NCBI GenBank assembly: GCA_947087645.1
Contig: CAMUDN010000016.1
Location: 1 to 6,250, forward strand
Direction of reading: 5' to 3'
From: an uncultured Bulleidia sp.
GTDB taxonomy: Bacteria > Bacillota_I > Bacilli_A > Erysipelotrichales > Erysipelotrichaceae
Length of the DNA: 6,250 nucleotides
Below, one piece after another: positions 5,402 to 6,250 of this stretch (positions are counted from its first letter, which is position 1; each line of letters begins with the position of its first letter). A program made the translations under genes and the position numbers. Under the pieces are notes generated by a model. It saw only the letters and a list, made by a program, of their open reading frames with translations. It had not been told where the DNA came from and did no database searches.

Positions 5402-5527
5402 GTGAAAAAGAAAAAGAGCAATAAGGTCTCGCACATCTTAATGCTCTCAATAGCAATACTTAATTTATTAAATTTAATCATAAATATAATAATTAAGTTG
5501 CTTGATCTATTGTATAGGGTAAAATAA
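5402..5527 (+). CDS. Small Lys-rich hydrophobic peptide A (41 aa), TisB-like layout
   Basis: The GTG start follows AGAAGG (5391-5396) with a five-base spacer and lies directly behind a strong promoter. Residues 1-8 are mostly lysine (VKKKKSNK). Residues 12-38 are almost purely Leu/Ile with Asn32-like polar positions spaced as in an amphipathic membrane helix (SIAILNLLNLIINIII, 16-31, then KLLDLL), and the tail is YRVK. No protein family is assignable. Its C-terminal helix resembles that of the second small ORF (LIINIIIKLLDLLYR versus AIIRIIIDIIKLFR). The layout resembles membrane peptides of type I toxin-antitoxin systems, especially LexA-controlled TisB, but low-complexity hydrophobic sequence can look alike by convergence. 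A toxin, holin-like or signalling role are all possible. Confidence 0.55.
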   Translation: MKKKKSNKVSHILMLSIAILNLLNLIINIIIKLLDLLYRVK

Positions 5528-5541
5528 TTTCCTCTATATGC

Positions 5542-5550
5542 TGGTATTAT
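5542..5550 (+). promoter_or_regulatory. Possible extended -10 ahead of peptide B
   Basis: TGgTATTAT (5542-5550) matches an extended -10 with five of six hexamer bases. No -35 is visible. It would start a transcript near 5557, about 33 bases before the ATG of peptide B, allowing separate control from peptide A. Confidence 0.3.
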
Positions 5551-5589
5551 ACACGATAGTTGTGAATAAGTAAAAGAAGGAGGAAAGGA

Positions 5590-5703
5590 ATGAAAAAAGA
5601 AAAGAAGCACAAAAAAAGAGCTACGAAGAATTTGGGATCTAAAATAGCTCTTATAGTAGCTATCATCAGAATAATAATAGACATTATTAAACTATTCAGA
5701 TGA
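5590..5703 (+). CDS. Small Lys-rich hydrophobic peptide B (37 aa)
   Basis: The ATG follows a near-perfect Shine-Dalgarno, AGAAGGAGG (5575-5583), six bases away, the strongest evidence that this ORF is translated. Residues 1-13 are very basic (MKKEKKHKKRATK). Residues 18-36 are a short amphipathic hydrophobic helix (KIALIVAIIRIIIDIIKLF) ending in Arg37. It parallels peptide A in charge layout and in the II-x-III-x core, so the two may be paralogues produced by duplication. No known family is assigned. The small size, the basic head and the membrane-inserting tail fit a type I toxin, a holin-like peptide or a small membrane regulator. Its stop TGA overlaps the ATG of the next small ORF. Confidence 0.6.
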   Translation: MKKEKKHKKRATKNLGSKIALIVAIIRIIIDIIKLFR

Positions 5704-5780
5704 TGGTTATAAAGTTACCAGCAAAGCTGGTAGCTTGCTTCTTTATCTTATCATATTCATTTCTAAAAAAGAATATATGA
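5703..5780 (+). CDS. Possible tiny ORF C (25 aa), coupled to peptide B
   Basis: The ATG shares its A with the TGA of peptide B (TGATG), a classic reinitiation overlap, and its own stop overlaps the next ATG (ATGA). The product, MVIKLPAKLVACFFILSYSF plus LKKNI, is short and hydrophobic with basic ends. It has no Shine-Dalgarno of its own and a hairpin inside, so it may be only a spacer. Reality is uncertain. Confidence 0.25.
   Translation: MVIKLPAKLVACFFILSYSFLKKNI
5716..5732 (+). repeat. Hairpin inside the tiny-ORF cluster
   Basis: TACCAGC (5716-5722) pairs perfectly with GCTGGTA (5726-5732) around a three-base loop. The downstream GCTTGCTTCTTT is T-rich but not a real U-run. It may be a weak terminator or processing barrier after peptide B, reducing expression of the ORFs beyond. 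Confidence 0.45.
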
Positions 5781-5857
5781 TTTTAAACATTATTAGTATA
5801 GTACTTGATTTAATTATTATTGCTATGCTTTCAAAAAGCATAAAGAAAGGAGGATAA
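5777..5857 (+). CDS. Possible tiny hydrophobic ORF D (26 aa)
   Basis: The ATG overlaps the stop of ORF C (ATGA). The product begins MILNIISIVLDLIIIAML and ends in SKSIKKGG, a single hydrophobic helix with a basic C-terminal end, the reverse charge order of peptides A and B. The upstream AAAAAAGA is a poor ribosome site. Its last codons contain the AAAGGAGG that serves the next ATG, which follows its stop codon immediately. Supported only by composition and coupling. Confidence 0.3.
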   Translation: MILNIISIVLDLIIIAMLSKSIKKGG

Positions 5858-6098
5858 ATGGAAAATATCATTTAAGACTATATCACAAGGTTGGTGAATG
5901 AAACCGTTAAAAATGCAATTGCTACTGAAATAGCATATCTTTTCTGTTTCTCTCTTGATTAGCTTTAGTATTTTATCCTTGTATGTTTCGCCTGTACCTT
6001 GCTTGAAATGTAGGTTTACAGTATATTTTGTCTTTCCAATATCCATTATTAACTGTTTATGTTGTGGTTCTTTTATTTCTCTTTTTTTCTTCTTCCAT
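5831..6098 (-). pseudogene. tnpW: TnpW-like transposon-encoded protein, frameshifted
   Basis: The core, MDIGKTKYTVNLHF then KQGTGETYKDKILKLIKRE, matches what I remember of the TnpW family. These are short proteins of unknown role found in Tn4451-type and related conjugative or mobilisable elements of Bacillota, near large serine recombinases. A strong ribosome site, AAAGGAGG (6110-6103), precedes ATG 6098-6096. From this ATG the frame reads MEEEKKRNKRTTT and stops. The TnpW frame is the +1 frame. Removing one A from the A7 tract (6088-6082 on the minus strand) restores MEEEKREIKEPQHKQ leading into the core. So the copy carries a one-base insertion, or the read has a homopolymer error. The residues after KRETEK, down to the stop at 5831, run antisense to ORFs D and E and are probably not original. 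No recombinase is in the window. Confidence 0.55.
5858..5962 (+). pseudogene. Small ORF E interrupted by an in-frame stop
   Basis: AAAGGAGG (5846-5853) precedes an ATG at ideal distance, but the sixth codon is TAA (5873-5875), giving only MENII. Read through, the same frame continues DYITRLVNETVKNAIATEIA and eight more residues to TAG at 5960. The charged, amphipathic, helix-like composition looks like genuine protein. The TAA could come from a single change in CAA, GAA or AAA. The last part (YLFCFSLD) is antisense to the TnpW-like gene and may be foreign, so the original 3' end may have been lost at an element boundary. Confidence 0.35.
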
Positions 6099-6127
6099 GT
6101 GTCCTCCTTTCCGTTTTTAGGACAAAG

Positions 6128-6158
6128 AAAAAACAGTAAACCGATTTGATTTACTGTT
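6128..6158 (-). terminator. AT-rich terminator upstream of the TnpW-like gene
   Basis: On the minus strand AACAGTAAA (6158-6150) pairs perfectly with TTTACTGTT (6140-6132) around a nine-base loop and runs into six T (6133-6128). It would end a gene entering from the right edge of the window. The stem is AT-rich, so it may be leaky and let transcription reach the TnpW-like gene, which shows no promoter of its own. Confidence 0.5.
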
Positions 6159-6250
6159 CTTATGGTATCTCTTATCAAATTATTAAATTGTTTATGCAAC
6201 TCTAAATTTATCTTCCTAAAAAGCCAACAAACAAAGCTTGAATTGTAGCT
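6159..6250. other. Right edge, no assignable gene
   Basis: No complete gene is visible. On the minus strand one frame enters from the edge and stops at TAA (6210-6208) after ATIQALFVGFLGR; another stays open into the TnpW frame. Neither can be identified from so few residues. A partial mobile-element gene ending just before the terminator is the simplest reading. Confidence 0.25.

Noticed and set aside
5296..5610. Minus-strand open frame of 104 codons overlapping the repressor start and peptides A and B
   Set aside because: It runs opposite to ORFs with strong ribosome sites, has no Shine-Dalgarno at its start, and its Phe/Leu-rich content is simply the complement of Lys-rich plus-strand codons. 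The internal segment starting MCETLLLFFFF looks holin-like, but it lies antisense to peptide A and spans both promoters.
6082..6098. Programmed -1 frameshift at A AAA AAG in the TnpW-like gene, as in dnaX
   Set aside because: The -1 frame reaches a TAA within three codons. The TnpW core is in the +1 frame, so an indel or a sequencing error explains it better.
5955..6149. Plus-strand open frame of 64 codons opposite the TnpW-like gene
   Set aside because: Phe/Ser-rich complement of the Lys/Glu-rich minus-strand gene and lacking a ribosome site.
6208..6249. Minus-strand C-terminal fragment ending GFLGR at the right edge
   Set aside because: Only 13 residues are visible and another frame is also open to the edge, so no gene can be supported.
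4300..6250. CRISPR array
   Set aside because: No regularly spaced direct repeats of suitable length. The hairpins differ in sequence.

Overview
The window is strongly AT-rich with Shine-Dalgarno-led genes, sigma-A-like promoters and short intrinsic terminators, which points to a low-GC Bacillota. The L10 and L7/L12 sequences and the AT-rich codon use resemble gut Erysipelotrichia (Coprobacillaceae or Erysipelotrichaceae), but that placement is an inference from memory and no search was run. The left two thirds is housekeeping chromosome. The right third is accessory DNA with the marks of phage-like or mobile-element material.

Left part (1-4353), all on the plus strand. A hairpin with a U-run (about 5-58) closes something upstream. 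A membrane-anchored M15B (VanY/LdcB-like) carboxypeptidase follows at 76-801. Then comes the rplJ-rplL operon (L10 and L7/L12 stalk proteins), with its own sigma-A promoter and a 5' leader in which an antiterminator pairing and an intrinsic terminator exclude each other, as in the L10 autoregulatory leader. The operon ends at a strong terminator (1950-1973). A separately transcribed RsmC/YbxB-type 16S rRNA guanine methyltransferase (2014-2616) sits in its usual place after rplL. It is followed by a 542-residue protein with three membrane segments (2671-4299), from a family I recall as widespread and uncharacterised in Clostridia-like bacteria, and by a clean terminator (4322-4353). rplK/rplA are not immediately upstream and rpoB/rpoC not immediately downstream, so the classical cluster is split here.

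Middle (4354-4597). About 240 bases with no credible gene, but with a row of hairpins. Two are good intrinsic terminators, one on the minus strand and one mainly on the plus strand. A GC-rich 14-base palindrome lies at 4564-4577.

Right part (4598-6250). A Cro/C1-type HTH repressor fused to a LexA/S24 self-cleavage domain is encoded on the minus strand. Back to back with it, a near-consensus promoter overlaid with TGACA/TGTCA half-sites drives plus-strand genes too short for ordinary gene calling. The first two encode Lys-rich, highly hydrophobic amphipathic peptides (41 and 37 residues) that resemble each other and, in layout, the SOS-controlled TisB peptide of E. coli. A chain of further tiny overlapping ORFs follows, the last broken by an in-frame stop. 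Converging on it from the right is a minus-strand TnpW-like transposon gene with an apparent one-base frameshift, which suggests that the edge of an integrated element lies near 5900-6000. The best candidate for an undescribed system is this cleavable-repressor plus tiny-membrane-peptide module.
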